A stretch of 64,000 bases of DNA from Clostridia bacterium (GTDB taxonomy: Bacteria; Bacillota; Clostridia; Oscillospirales; Acutalibacteraceae), in assembly GCA_900755895.1 (NCBI GenBank), contig CAAEIG010000234.1:7985-71984 (forward strand), given 5' to 3'. The notes beneath the pieces were generated by a model, which saw only the letters and a list, made by a program, of their open reading frames with translations, was not told the DNA's origin and ran no database searches. The position numbers and the translations under genes were made by a program. Positions 39,874 to 47,646 of the stretch are shown here, one piece after another. Position 1 is the first letter of the stretch. Every line of letters begins with the position of its first letter.

Positions 39874-41643
39874 ATGGCGCGCAACAAATTTGACGTTGAC
39901 GAGACCCTAGAGACCCCATTTAACATAAAACACCTGCTTCGAGCCGGGGTCTACATAGGCCGGCACAAGAAAAAGATGATTCTTTCCCTGTTGTTCTCCG
40001 CCATTTCTGCGGCGTGTTCCCTGGTGGGACCCATGCTGATTCAGCGGGCCATTGACGTATCCGTGCCCAACAAGGATTACACCGAGCTGATTGTTTTGGC
40101 AGTGGTGATGCTGGTGGCCATCATGGCGTCGGTGCTGTTTGCCCGTGCCCGGTCCAAATACATGATCACCGTGGGCCAGGATATCATCTACGATATTCGG
40201 AAGGACCTGTTTGAACATTTGCAGAAACTGCCCTTCCAATTCTATGACGACAGGCCCCACGGCAAGATTTTGACCCGTGTCATCAACTACGTCAACTCCG
40301 TGTCGGACGCTTTGTCCAACGGCATTATCAACTTCGTGCTGGAGATCTTTAACTTGATCCTCATCGCCGTGTTCATGTTCCTGTGCGATGTGCGTCTGAC
40401 CTTGGTCGTCATGGCTGGTATTCCGCTGTTCTTGGTGATCGTCCTGCTGATTAAGCCCGCCCAGCGCCGGGCCTGGCAGGATGTGTCCAACAAGAGCTCC
40501 AACATCAATGCCTATCTCCATGAGAGTTTGGACGGCATGAAGATCACCCAGGCTTTCACCCGTGAGGAGGAAAACCGGGAGATCTATGAAAAGCTGAATA
40601 CCAAGTGCTACAAAACCTGGATGAAAGCCCAGTACACCTCCAACCTGGTGTGGTATTCTGTGGATAACATCTCCACTTGGGTGGTGGGCGCCATGTATCT
40701 CATCGGTTTGTGGATGCTGGGACCCGCTCTTCAGATCGGTACGCTAATTGCCATCAGCTCCTATGCCTGGCGGTTCTGGCAGCCTATCTTGAACCTGTCC
40801 AACCTGTACAATACGTTCATCAACGCTGTAGCATATCTGGAGCGTATCTTTGAGATGATCGACGAGCCCGTCACAGTGGACGATGCTCCCGGAGCTACAG
40901 AGCTTCCGCCCATCACTGGCCAGGTTACCTTTGACGATGTGACATTCTCCTATGATGGCTCTGTCAACATCTTGGAGCACTTCAACCTGGATGTGAAGCC
41001 CGGCGAGTCCATTGCTCTGGTAGGTCCCACTGGTGCTGGCAAGACTACGGTGGTCAACTTGATCTCTCGTTTCTACAACATCAATGAAGGCCGCCTGCTT
41101 TTGGATGGTCATGACATCGCTCAAGTGACACTCCATTCTCTCCGGTCCCAGATGGGCATTATGCTTCAGGACAGCTTCATCTTCTCCGGAACGATCATGG
41201 ACAACATTCGCTATGGCCGTCTAGATGCCACGGATGAGGAAGTCATTGCCGCAGCAAAGACTGTTTGCGCTGACGAGTTTATCCGAGAGATGGAGGACGG
41301 GTATTACACCCAGGTCAACGAGCGCGGTTCCCGCCTGTCCCAGGGCCAGCGGCAGCTGGTGGCCTTTGCCCGTACGCTGCTCTCTGATCCCAAGATCCTG
41401 GTGTTGGACGAGGCAACCTCCTCCATTGACGCCAAGACGGAGCGGCTGCTGCAGCAGGGCCTGCAGGCGCTTCTGAAGGGTCGTACCAGCTTCATCATTG
41501 CTCACCGCTTGTCCACCATCAAGAACTGCGACCGTATTCTGTATATCTCCAACAAGGGGATTGCGGAGATGGGCAATCATCAGCAGTTGTTGGATAAGCG
41601 TGGGTACTACTATCATCTGTACACGGCTCAGCTGGAGAGTTGA
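39874..41643 (+). CDS. Heterodimeric ABC exporter, subunit with the catalytic ATP site
   Basis: A 589-residue partner half-transporter: ABC transmembrane domain (six helices from KKKMILSLLFSAISAACSLVG onward) and nucleotide-binding domain with Walker A GPTGAGKTTV, Walker B ILVLDEATSSID with the catalytic Glu present, and a changed signature, LSQGQRQ in place of LSGGQ. This complements the first subunit, which has LSGGQ but lacks the Glu: together they make one working and one degenerate ATP site, the pattern of TM287/288. It follows with no gap and ends before a terminator. Confidence 0.92.
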   Translation: MARNKFDVDETLETPFNIKHLLRAGVYIGRHKKKMILSLLFSAISAACSLVGPMLIQRAIDVSVPNKDYTELIVLAVVMLVAIMASVLFARARSKYMITVGQDIIYDIRKDLFEHLQKLPFQFYDDRPHGKILTRVINYVNSVSDALSNGIINFVLEIFNLILIAVFMFLCDVRLTLVVMAGIPLFLVIVLLIKPAQRRAWQDVSNKSSNINAYLHESLDGMKITQAFTREEENREIYEKLNTKCYKTWMKAQYTSNLVWYSVDNISTWVVGAMYLIGLWMLGPALQIGTLIAISSYAWRFWQPILNLSNLYNTFINAVAYLERIFEMIDEPVTVDDAPGATELPPITGQVTFDDVTFSYDGSVNILEHFNLDVKPGESIALVGPTGAGKTTVVNLISRFYNINEGRLLLDGHDIAQVTLHSLRSQMGIMLQDSFIFSGTIMDNIRYGRLDATDEEVIAAAKTVCADEFIREMEDGYYTQVNERGSRLSQGQRQLVAFARTLLSDPKILVLDEATSSIDAKTERLLQQGLQALLKGRTSFIIAHRLSTIKNCDRILYISNKGIAEMGNHQQLLDKRGYYYHLYTAQLES

Positions 41644-41695
41644 GAATCTGGAAGCAGTGATATAGGACTTAAAAGCAGTTATGTGAATCATCATA

Positions 41696-41733
41696 AAAAG
41701 ATCCGGCGGATAATGCTATCCGCCGGATTTCTA
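41696..41733 (+). terminator. Terminator after the ABC exporter operon
   Basis: ATCCGGCGGATA (41701-41712) pairs with TATCCGCCGGAT (41717-41728), with A-rich and T-rich flanks; it could also serve spo0A on the other strand. Confidence 0.8.
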
Positions 41734-41790
41734 CTAGATATTGCGCCTGTTCACACTTTTTTTACAAGAAAATGAGATGCTCCTCCACAA

Positions 41791-41799
41791 TTCGACAAA
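41791..41799. promoter_or_regulatory. Exact 0A-box sequence downstream of spo0A
   Basis: TTCGACAAA is the reverse complement of TTTGTCGAA, the consensus Spo0A-binding box. It lies 33 bases past the spo0A stop codon, not in an obvious promoter, so it may be chance or an antisense control site. Confidence 0.35.
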
Positions 41800-41831
41800 A
41801 AGGGCGGTGATTTTATAGTATGCTTATCTCG

Positions 41832-42596
41832 TCAGGAGGCACTGGCGATCTGTAGGCAAAGTTTGTCGGCAATCATGGCAATGAACTCAGAGTTGGTGGG
41901 CTTACCGCGGGTGTTGTGGATGGTATAGCCAAAATAAGAGTTGAGCACATCCACATCACCCCGATCCCAAGCCACTTCAATGGCATGACGGATAGCACGT
42001 TCCACGCGAGAGCTGGTGGTGTTATAGCGTTTTGCTACACTGGGATAGAGCTGTTTGGTGACAGCGTTGATGATCTCAGGATCCTCCACAGCCATGAGGA
42101 TAGAGTCGCGCAGATAGTGGTACCCCTTGATATGAGCAGGAACGCCGATCTGGTGAAGAATTTCCGTCACCTGCATCCGCAGACTGGAGCTGGCGGGCTC
42201 CGAGTCAAAATGGCGGCCCTTCATAGAGAGCAGAGAGAGGATGCGGTTAGCCATCTCATCTTTATCGAAGGGAGAAATGGCAAAGTAAGCCACACCGGCA
42301 GAGGCGATTTCCCGCTCGATGACGGGGTTTGTATAAGAGGAGGTCACTATGTAAAGGGGGCGCTCCACGCCGGCATCCTGAGCGACGGCGTGGATAACCC
42401 CAATGGCATCCAAACCGGGCATGAGCAGTTCCATCAGCACAAGCTGGGGGCGTTCTTCTCGGATTTTACCCAGAAGCAGGGTGCTGTCCCGTTTGAGGAA
42501 GAGTGGGCGCACCCCGTGCTGGGATAATTTCTGGATCGGTTCCCGGCTCCATTCGCCGTCATCCGAACAAATAATTATCTTGGTTTCCTTTTCCAT
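41832..42596 (-). CDS. spo0A: Sporulation transcription factor Spo0A with a changed phosphorylation site
   Basis: A 254-residue Spo0A. The C-terminal DNA-binding domain is fully typical (EILHQIGVPAHIKGYHYLRD, LYPSVAKRYNTTSSRVERAIRHAIEVAW, then the HTRGKPTNSEFIAMIAD end). The receiver keeps the acidic pair (Asp12-Asp13) but the phosphoacceptor is Glu56 in LMELLMPGLD, where Spo0A normally has Asp56, and the conserved Lys108 is Ser (ISPFD, normally KPFD). Codons read clearly as GAA and TCT. The location next to spoIVB marks it as the orthologue. AGGAGG lies six bases before the ATG. Asp-to-Glu changes can mimic phosphorylation, so this protein may act without a phosphorelay; that is inference. 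Confidence 0.95.
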   Translation of the reverse strand: MEKETKIIICSDDGEWSREPIQKLSQHGVRPLFLKRDSTLLLGKIREERPQLVLMELLMPGLDAIGVIHAVAQDAGVERPLYIVTSSYTNPVIEREIASAGVAYFAISPFDKDEMANRILSLLSMKGRHFDSEPASSSLRMQVTEILHQIGVPAHIKGYHYLRDSILMAVEDPEIINAVTKQLYPSVAKRYNTTSSRVERAIRHAIEVAWDRGDVDVLNSYFGYTIHNTRGKPTNSEFIAMIADKLCLQIASAS

Positions 42597-42630
42597 GACG
42601 AACCTCCTGGCATTGATTTATTGTGAAAAA

Positions 42631-42659
42631 ATTTTACCATAAGATTCCGTTCATGGCAA
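42631..42659 (-). promoter_or_regulatory. Sigma-A promoter of spo0A
   Basis: On the minus strand TTGCCA (42659-42654), 17 bases, TAAAAT (42636-42631), 35 bases before the ATG. No 0A box overlaps it. Confidence 0.65.
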
Positions 42660-42928
42660 GTGGTTTGCTTGAAAAATCTGGAAAATTATTGTGCCGAAAA
42701 AGGGGGAAATTTGGCTTTCTACCGGGATTCTTCACGGTTCGAGTTTGTTCGCGTCACTACATGTTTGATATTCTTCCCACAGAACCCGGACAAAGATACC
42801 ATATCCAGATGTGAGGCCCTCACTAAGCAGATGTGCAATCAAATAGAATGATTATCCGTTCTGTAAAACAGGACGGCAGCTTACGGACGCCCTACCTGAA
42901 AGCAATGGCTTTTGGGGATGGGCTTCTG
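42660..42928. other. Gene-free spacer between spo0A and the DUF4304 gene
   Basis: About 270 bases without a supported gene. A small hairpin (CCGT-CTGT with ACAG-ACGG around 42859-42880) near the DUF4304 stop lacks a T-run. Nothing else was identified. Confidence 0.4.
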
Positions 42929-43774
42929 TTATTTTTCTGCTTCCCAGAGGTTCTTCTCCATCCAGCAGTGACCGCATTTTTTATGGTCACAAAGGCAGCC
43001 GGACCAAAAGGCTGGGAGTTTCCCCAATTCATCCAGTGGAGTATGGAGGATTTTTTCCAGTAAGGGAACAGCAGTGTTATCCAAAAAGGAGTCGAATGCT
43101 TCCGGATTCCAAGCCTGCCAATCCATGGGACACATTCCTTCGGGAGCGATTCTTGTGTAATAACAGTCTCCGTAATCGTGTGTGCCATTCTTGCCTATAT
43201 ATATGTTGAAATAGTATTCGTCCGAGAAGGACGATTTTTGCGCGTTGAACATCAAGTAGTACTGGCTATTTAACGGGCGAGTCCATGTATTGGCCTTTTG
43301 CTTGAAACCAAGTGGTTTCAATTTGTGGGAAATTTGTTGAATAAATGCTTTTCGCTTTTCTTTTGCACATGCTAGCAGATCGTCTTTCTGTGTTTGGGAA
43401 TACCTGTTGTACATATCCGCAATCAAAGGCTTTACAGTTTCTTCATCCACCTCGTCGTGAACCACAAATTTTTCACGAATGGTGATGTCTTCATCTGAAA
43501 CGCCCCATTCATTCAAGGCGTTTTCATCACCTGGAAACCGGGTAAACGCAGTGGAAGCATACCCATACACCAGTTCGACACCATGTCCTTTCCCGGTCAG
43601 ATTGACAATGAATGCGGTAAGTTCTGTCATTGGCTTGAAAAAGTACCAGTGCCAACCAGAGGATTCTCGTTTGCTTGGTTCCTGCATCTCGAATGCTAAA
43701 AGCTCCGTTCGATACTGCTCCATCTTTTCTCGAACTTCATCGGGTATAGGTTTGGAAGTGACATCCGGTTGCAT
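42929..43774 (-). CDS. DUF4304-domain protein inserted between spoIVB and spo0A
   Basis: A 281-residue soluble protein. The C-terminal part, QQISHKLKPLGFKQKANTWTR...YYLMFNAQKSSFSDEYYFNIYIG...YYTRIAPEGMC, matches DUF4304, a family of unknown function common near mobile or polymorphic loci. The N-terminal 120 residues (SGWHWYFFKPMTELTAFIVNLTGKGHGVELVYGYAST) form a second, unrecognised domain. The ATG at 43774 follows AGGAGG by eight bases. It is minus strand and lies between spoIVB and spo0A, which are usually adjacent. The sequence is more AT-rich than its neighbours. No mobile-element ends are visible. Confidence 0.7.
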   Translation of the reverse strand: MQPDVTSKPIPDEVREKMEQYRTELLAFEMQEPSKRESSGWHWYFFKPMTELTAFIVNLTGKGHGVELVYGYASTAFTRFPGDENALNEWGVSDEDITIREKFVVHDEVDEETVKPLIADMYNRYSQTQKDDLLACAKEKRKAFIQQISHKLKPLGFKQKANTWTRPLNSQYYLMFNAQKSSFSDEYYFNIYIGKNGTHDYGDCYYTRIAPEGMCPMDWQAWNPEAFDSFLDNTAVPLLEKILHTPLDELGKLPAFWSGCLCDHKKCGHCWMEKNLWEAEK

Positions 43775-43827
43775 ACTCATCGCCTCCTTTTCTCTTTTAT
43801 CATATCACACTGTTCTGGAAACACAAG

Positions 43828-43857
43828 AAAAAGGCGGGAGCATTCCCCCGCCTTACA
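43828..43857 (-). terminator. Terminator after spoIVB
   Basis: On the minus strand AAGGCGGG pairs with CCCGCCTT around a GGGAATGCT-like loop, followed by TTTCTTG, directly past the spoIVB stop codon. Confidence 0.75.
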
Positions 43858-44988
43858 TCAAGATGCGGCATCTAACATGTTCTCAATAAAAATCCCATAA
43901 CCTCTTGTAGGGTCTTCCGTAAAGACATGGGTAATTGCTCCTGCCATTTTTCCATTTTGTAAAATGGGACAGCCGCTCATACCCTGCACGATACCGCCGG
44001 TTTTTTCAATGAGCCTGGGGTCCGTCACATGGACCACCAGGTTTTTTGTTTGGGAATCCCTGTCCACAATTTCCTCAATCTCTCCATCGTAGAGCTGGGG
44101 ACCGGTTTCGTCCAAACACACCATCAACTGAACAGGACCCGGTTCAACCTCCTCCCGGGTGAGCACCTCCACCGCCTCGCCACTGGGAACCGTGTTCAAG
44201 GTGCCGTACACACCGGTTTCCGTGTTGGCAAGTAACGTTCCAAGGCTCTCATCGGAAGAAAAATACCCCCGCAGCTGGCCAGGGGCATTCTTTTCACCCT
44301 TGATAATGCCGCTGAGGGTGATGGGCGCTGGCTCACCGGACTTCAGCGTCATAACGCCGCTGGTGTCCATATCGCAGATGCCATGGCCCAGTCCTCCAAA
44401 CTTGCCGCTTTCCGGATCATAAAATGTCAGGGTGCCAATACCAGCGGCGCTGTCGCGCACCCACATTCCCGTTTTAAAGGAACCCCCACCATAAACGGGA
44501 TCCACCTCCACCTCCAGCACTTCATCCCCTCGCCGTATCTGGAAGGCAATGGGTTCGCCCTGGCTGCTGCCAATATATTGAGCCAGGGTGGCGTTGTCGG
44601 GAATATCACGACCGTCCGCAGTGAGCAGGTAATCTCCCGGCTGGATTCCGGCCTCTGCAGCAGGACAGCAGACACCGCTATCTGTGTAGATGTCCGAGAG
44701 AGAGGCTACGATCACGCCGTCAGTGAACAGCTTAATGCCAAAGACAGTGCCCAGAGGAATCACTTTTTTGGACGAGCTTTGGTCTGTGGTGGGCAGCGCT
44801 GTTTCTGTGGAGGAAAACTCTCTGCCCCCGTTGAAAACAGAGGCTTCCAAAGCTTCGGGCTCCTTAGCTCCAGAGAGGAAAGCGAGGCACCCCAACATAC
44901 ATAAAGCGGTAGCTCCTACACTGAGGGCAAAGATGCGCACAGCCTTGGAGACGGTGTGTTTATTCCACTGTTTCCAAAAAGCTTTCAT
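43858..44988 (-). CDS. spoIVB: SpoIVB serine peptidase (S55)
   Basis: A 376-residue secreted or membrane-anchored peptidase made in the forespore; it activates the SpoIVF complex that processes pro-sigma-K. The order is an N-terminal membrane helix (RIFALSVGATALCMLGCLAFL), a linker, a PDZ domain (GIQPGDYLLTADGRDIPDNATL) and the S55 domain with catalytic His in FGGLGHGICD and catalytic Ser in GMSGCPILQNGK. The start at 44988 has GGAAAGG nine bases upstream; ATG codons at 44994 and 44997 are alternatives. Its target pathway, sigK, is 6 kb away. It lies just downstream of a structured RNA candidate. Confidence 0.93.
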   Translation of the reverse strand: MKAFWKQWNKHTVSKAVRIFALSVGATALCMLGCLAFLSGAKEPEALEASVFNGGREFSSTETALPTTDQSSSKKVIPLGTVFGIKLFTDGVIVASLSDIYTDSGVCCPAAEAGIQPGDYLLTADGRDIPDNATLAQYIGSSQGEPIAFQIRRGDEVLEVEVDPVYGGGSFKTGMWVRDSAAGIGTLTFYDPESGKFGGLGHGICDMDTSGVMTLKSGEPAPITLSGIIKGEKNAPGQLRGYFSSDESLGTLLANTETGVYGTLNTVPSGEAVEVLTREEVEPGPVQLMVCLDETGPQLYDGEIEEIVDRDSQTKNLVVHVTDPRLIEKTGGIVQGMSGCPILQNGKMAGAITHVFTEDPTRGYGIFIENMLDAAS

Positions 44989-45069
44989 ATCCATCATCCC
45001 TTTCCTGAGCGCGAAAAATGGATTTTACGCTCAAAATTACTCTGCCACCCGGTGTGAGAAATATTTTGA

Positions 45070-45190
45070 CAATTAAAAACGCCCCTGCAAAAAACTTGCA
45101 GGAGCGAGAATTTTTGGTCTGCCGCGACGATGGGGTTTTGGCATTGGTCCGACGGCTGCCGGTCCATACCCCATCGAAGGGACAGTAAAA
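45070..45190 (-). ncRNA. Candidate structured RNA with terminator, upstream of spoIVB
   Basis: Read on the minus strand the sequence folds into nested helices: CTGTC (45185-45181) with GGCAG (45123-45119); GATGGGGT (45175-45168) with ACCCCATC (45136-45129); and TGG-A-CCG (45166-45160) with CGG-A-CCA (45151-45145) around an 8-base loop. A terminator hairpin follows: CGC-t-CCTGCAA (45106-45096) with TTGCAGG-g-GCG (45090-45080), then TTTTTAATT. The spoIVB start is about 90 bases further. It could be an independent sporulation RNA or a leader attenuator. It is not a class I recognise. The whole gap 44989-45439 shows no convincing protein gene. Confidence 0.55.
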
Positions 45191-45222
45191 AGAAATAATA
45201 TGAAAGAGAGGGTGTGTTTTCA

Positions 45223-45345
45223 CATAAATGGGAATTTCGGTTTCTTTCTGGGCGACACCTCCTTTCCCTTTCGACAGTTCAAATTCTACGCCATAATTAT
45301 GAAGGAGGTGTCAGCAGATTTTAAAGAAACCGTAATGAATTTATG
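45223..45345. repeat. Head-to-head imperfect inverted repeats upstream of the RNA candidate
   Basis: Two copies of a 42-44 base element point away from each other: AAGGAGGTGTC, then AAAGAAACCG, then TTTATG, on the minus strand (45264-45223) and on the plus strand (45302-45345), with small insertions. Between them lies TTTCGACAG, whose complement holds the Spo0A core TGTCGAA (45270-45276). It looks like a duplicated divergent control region. Confidence 0.6.
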
Positions 45346-45439
45346 AACACAGTTTGAATAGCTTTGACTGAGAAATTGTGGTTTCTGCCGAAAAAGTCAG
45401 AAATTTCTTGGATTTAGCGATTTAAAGCGATATTTGCGG

Positions 45440-45468
45440 TTGAAATGCCTTTCTCTTTGTGTTACTAT
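45440..45468 (+). promoter_or_regulatory. Promoter of the P-loop ATPase gene
   Basis: TTGAAA (45440-45445), 17 bases, TACTAT (45463-45468). Confidence 0.55.
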
Positions 45469-45555
45469 TATTATCAATTCCACCTGGAAGGAATTTATGC
45501 AGGAAATCTTTTCTGTTCCTGCAAAATCCAGTTGGATGCACCAAGGAGGGAGACT

Positions 45556-46224
45556 ATGAGCAATCATCCCCGCATCACGGTGATCTGCGGCCACTATGGC
45601 TGCGGCAAGACCAACCTGGCCTTGAATCTGGCCCTGGACGCAGCAGCGGCAGGGGAGAAGGTGACCGTGGCGGACCTGGACATTGTAAACCCCTATTTTC
45701 GTTCATCGGAATATGGCGGGCTGTTAGAAGAACACGGAATCGGCCTCATTGCGCCGGTGTTCGCAGGCACCACCCTGGATACCCCCACTCTGCCTCCGGA
45801 GCTCTATTCCATATTTCAGCCGGAAGCAGGCCGTGTCTTTATTGATGCAGGCGGAGACGATGCCGGCGTCACGGCACTGGGCGGTCTGCACAGTCTGCTG
45901 GAGGAGTCGGGCTATGAGATGCTCTACGTCATCAACCGGTATCGGGTGCTGTCCCAAACACCGGAGGAGGCTGTGGCGCTGTTGAGCGAAATCGAAGCCG
46001 CCAGCCGTCTAAAGGCCACCGCCTTGGTAAACAACTCCCATCTGGGGGTGGAGACCACCCTGGAAACCCTGTTGGGCGGGTTGGATTTTGCCCGCAAGAC
46101 AGCGGAATTGACCGGTCTGCCCCTGTTGTACTCCACTGCTCCGGACTTTGCTCTGAAGCCGGGGGAGACGTTGCCGGAGGGCTTCCGTCCTGTGAAACGG
46201 CACGTGAAATTTATGTGGGAGTAA
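45556..46224 (+). CDS. CobQ/MinD-like P-loop ATPase
   Basis: A 222-residue P-loop NTPase of the SIMIBI class. It has a Walker A near the start, VICGHYGCGKTNLALNLALDA, then the strand VADLDIVNPYFRSSEYGGLLE (switch region), FIDAGGDDAG and ALVNNSHLG (the N-rich specificity strand). It lacks a DNA-binding domain, so it resembles small MinD/ArsA-like ATPases that load metal or carry a partner protein. AAGGAGGGAG precedes the ATG at 45556. It lies 61 bases upstream of the ferredoxin subunit of the 2-oxoacid oxidoreductase and is probably in the same operon, perhaps helping its assembly. Confidence 0.8.
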   Translation: MSNHPRITVICGHYGCGKTNLALNLALDAAAAGEKVTVADLDIVNPYFRSSEYGGLLEEHGIGLIAPVFAGTTLDTPTLPPELYSIFQPEAGRVFIDAGGDDAGVTALGGLHSLLEESGYEMLYVINRYRVLSQTPEEAVALLSEIEAASRLKATALVNNSHLGVETTLETLLGGLDFARKTAELTGLPLLYSTAPDFALKPGETLPEGFRPVKRHVKFMWE

Positions 46225-46285
46225 TGTTCCGTGCAAGACTGTTTGATCATTTTTCGATAGAGTAATCCTGAAGGAGGGAAACGAT

Positions 46286-46492
46286 ATGGCAAGAATCATT
46301 GTGGATGAGAAGGTCTGCAAGGGCTGTGGGATGTGCGTGCATGCATGTCCGCTGAAGATCATCGCCCTGGACAAGACTCGACTCAACGTCAAGGGTTACC
46401 ATCCGGCAAAGCTGATGGAGCCTGAAAAGTGTGTGGGCTGCGCATCCTGCGCCACCATGTGCCCTGACACCGCGATTACCGTGGAAAAGTAA
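46286..46492 (+). CDS. 2-oxoacid:ferredoxin oxidoreductase, ferredoxin (delta) subunit
   Basis: A 68-residue protein with two [4Fe-4S] motifs, CKGCGMCVHACP and CVGCASCATMCP, the arrangement of the delta subunit of VOR/KOR-type ketoacid oxidoreductases, with RIIVDEKV before and AITVEK at the end. It passes electrons from the TPP site to external ferredoxin. GGAGGGAAACGAT precedes the ATG. It is the first of four subunit genes. Confidence 0.92.
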   Translation: MARIIVDEKVCKGCGMCVHACPLKIIALDKTRLNVKGYHPAKLMEPEKCVGCASCATMCPDTAITVEK

Positions 46493-46543
46493 AAAATTGT
46501 CCGGGGAGCGTTTTTGGCCCCTGAGAAAGGAATGGATGAATTT

Positions 46544-47590
46544 ATGAAGGTTTTGATGAAGGGCAACGAGGCGCTGGCCGAAGCCGCAATCCGCGCCGGC
46601 TGCCATCACTTCTTCGGCTATCCCATCACGCCCCAGACTGAGTTGGCGGCGTACATGTCCAAGCGTATGCCCCAGGTGGGCGGTACCTACCTCCAGGCGG
46701 AGTCTGAAATCGCCGCCATTAACATGGTGCTGGGCGCCTCCTCTGCCGGTGTGCGGGCGATGACTTCCTCCTCCTCTCCTGGCGTCAGCCTGAAGGGTGA
46801 GGGCATCTCCTATATGGCCGGTTCCGACCTGCCTGCTGTGATTATCAATGTCCAGCGCGGCGGCCCCGGCCTGGGCGGTATTCAGCCCAGCCAGGCGGAC
46901 TACTGGCAGGCCACCAAGGCCACCGGCCACGGTGACTTCCAGATTTTGGTGTTCGCTCCCTCCACTGTTCAGGAGATGGTGGACCTGATTTCCCACGCTT
47001 TTGATACAGCTGACAAGTACCGCATGCCCGCTATGATCCTGGCCGACGGTATGCTGGGCCAGATGATGGAGCCTGTGGAGCTGCCCGAGGAAGGCTCTGT
47101 GAGCTTGCCCGAGAAAGAGTGGGCGGCCAAGGGTCATGAAGGCAAGCGTGCCCACAATATCATCAACTCTCTGTACCTGACTCCGGAAAAGCTGGAGCAG
47201 CTGGTAAAGGAGCGCTTTGAGCGCTATGAGACCGTTAAGAAAAACGAGCAGATGGCAGAAGAGTACCTCACTGAGGACGCAGACGTGGTGCTGGTGGCTT
47301 ATGGAGCTTCCTCCCGCGTGGCCCGCAGCGCTGTGAACAAGGCTCGTGAGAAGGGCCTGAAGGCCGGCCTGGTGCGGCCCATCACTCTGTGGCCCTTCCC
47401 CACGGAGGCACTGAACCGTGCAGCCTCTCACTGCAAGAACTTCCTGGTGGTAGAGATGAGCATGGGTCAGATGGTGGATGATGTGAAGCTGGCTGTTGAC
47501 TGCAAGGTGCCCGTGCACTTCTATGGGCGCACCGGCGGTATGATCCCCACCCCTGCCCAGGTGCTGGAGCAGATTGAAGCCCTGCTGTGA
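46544..47590 (+). CDS. vorB: 2-oxoacid:ferredoxin oxidoreductase alpha subunit (VorB-like)
   Basis: A 348-residue alpha subunit carrying the pyrimidine-binding domain (GNEALAEAAIRAGCHHFFGYPITPQTELAAYM) and the Rossmann-like domain II (VVLVAYGASSRVARSAVNKAREKG...). The motif SSSSPGVSLKGEGISYMAGSDLPAV is typical of VorB, the branched-chain (2-oxoisovalerate) type, though 2-oxoglutarate use (KorA) cannot be excluded. The start is uncertain: ATG 46544 gives the family N-terminus KVLMKGNEA; ATG 46532 would add four residues. It catalyses the CoA- and ferredoxin-dependent decarboxylation of 2-oxoacids with the following beta and gamma subunits. Confidence 0.9.
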   Translation: MKVLMKGNEALAEAAIRAGCHHFFGYPITPQTELAAYMSKRMPQVGGTYLQAESEIAAINMVLGASSAGVRAMTSSSSPGVSLKGEGISYMAGSDLPAVIINVQRGGPGLGGIQPSQADYWQATKATGHGDFQILVFAPSTVQEMVDLISHAFDTADKYRMPAMILADGMLGQMMEPVELPEEGSVSLPEKEWAAKGHEGKRAHNIINSLYLTPEKLEQLVKERFERYETVKKNEQMAEEYLTEDADVVLVAYGASSRVARSAVNKAREKGLKAGLVRPITLWPFPTEALNRAASHCKNFLVVEMSMGQMVDDVKLAVDCKVPVHFYGRTGGMIPTPAQVLEQIEALL

Positions 47591-47646
47591 TCCGTGAGAA
47601 AATATAGGAGCTTTGGCCCGGCCAAACTCCGGAAAGGGAACCAATT

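Noticed and set aside
44960..45223. Minus-strand ORF of 87 codons before spoIVB
   Set aside because: It runs through the terminator hairpin and the RNA helices, overlaps the spoIVB start and has no domain or good ribosome site; structure explains the sequence better.
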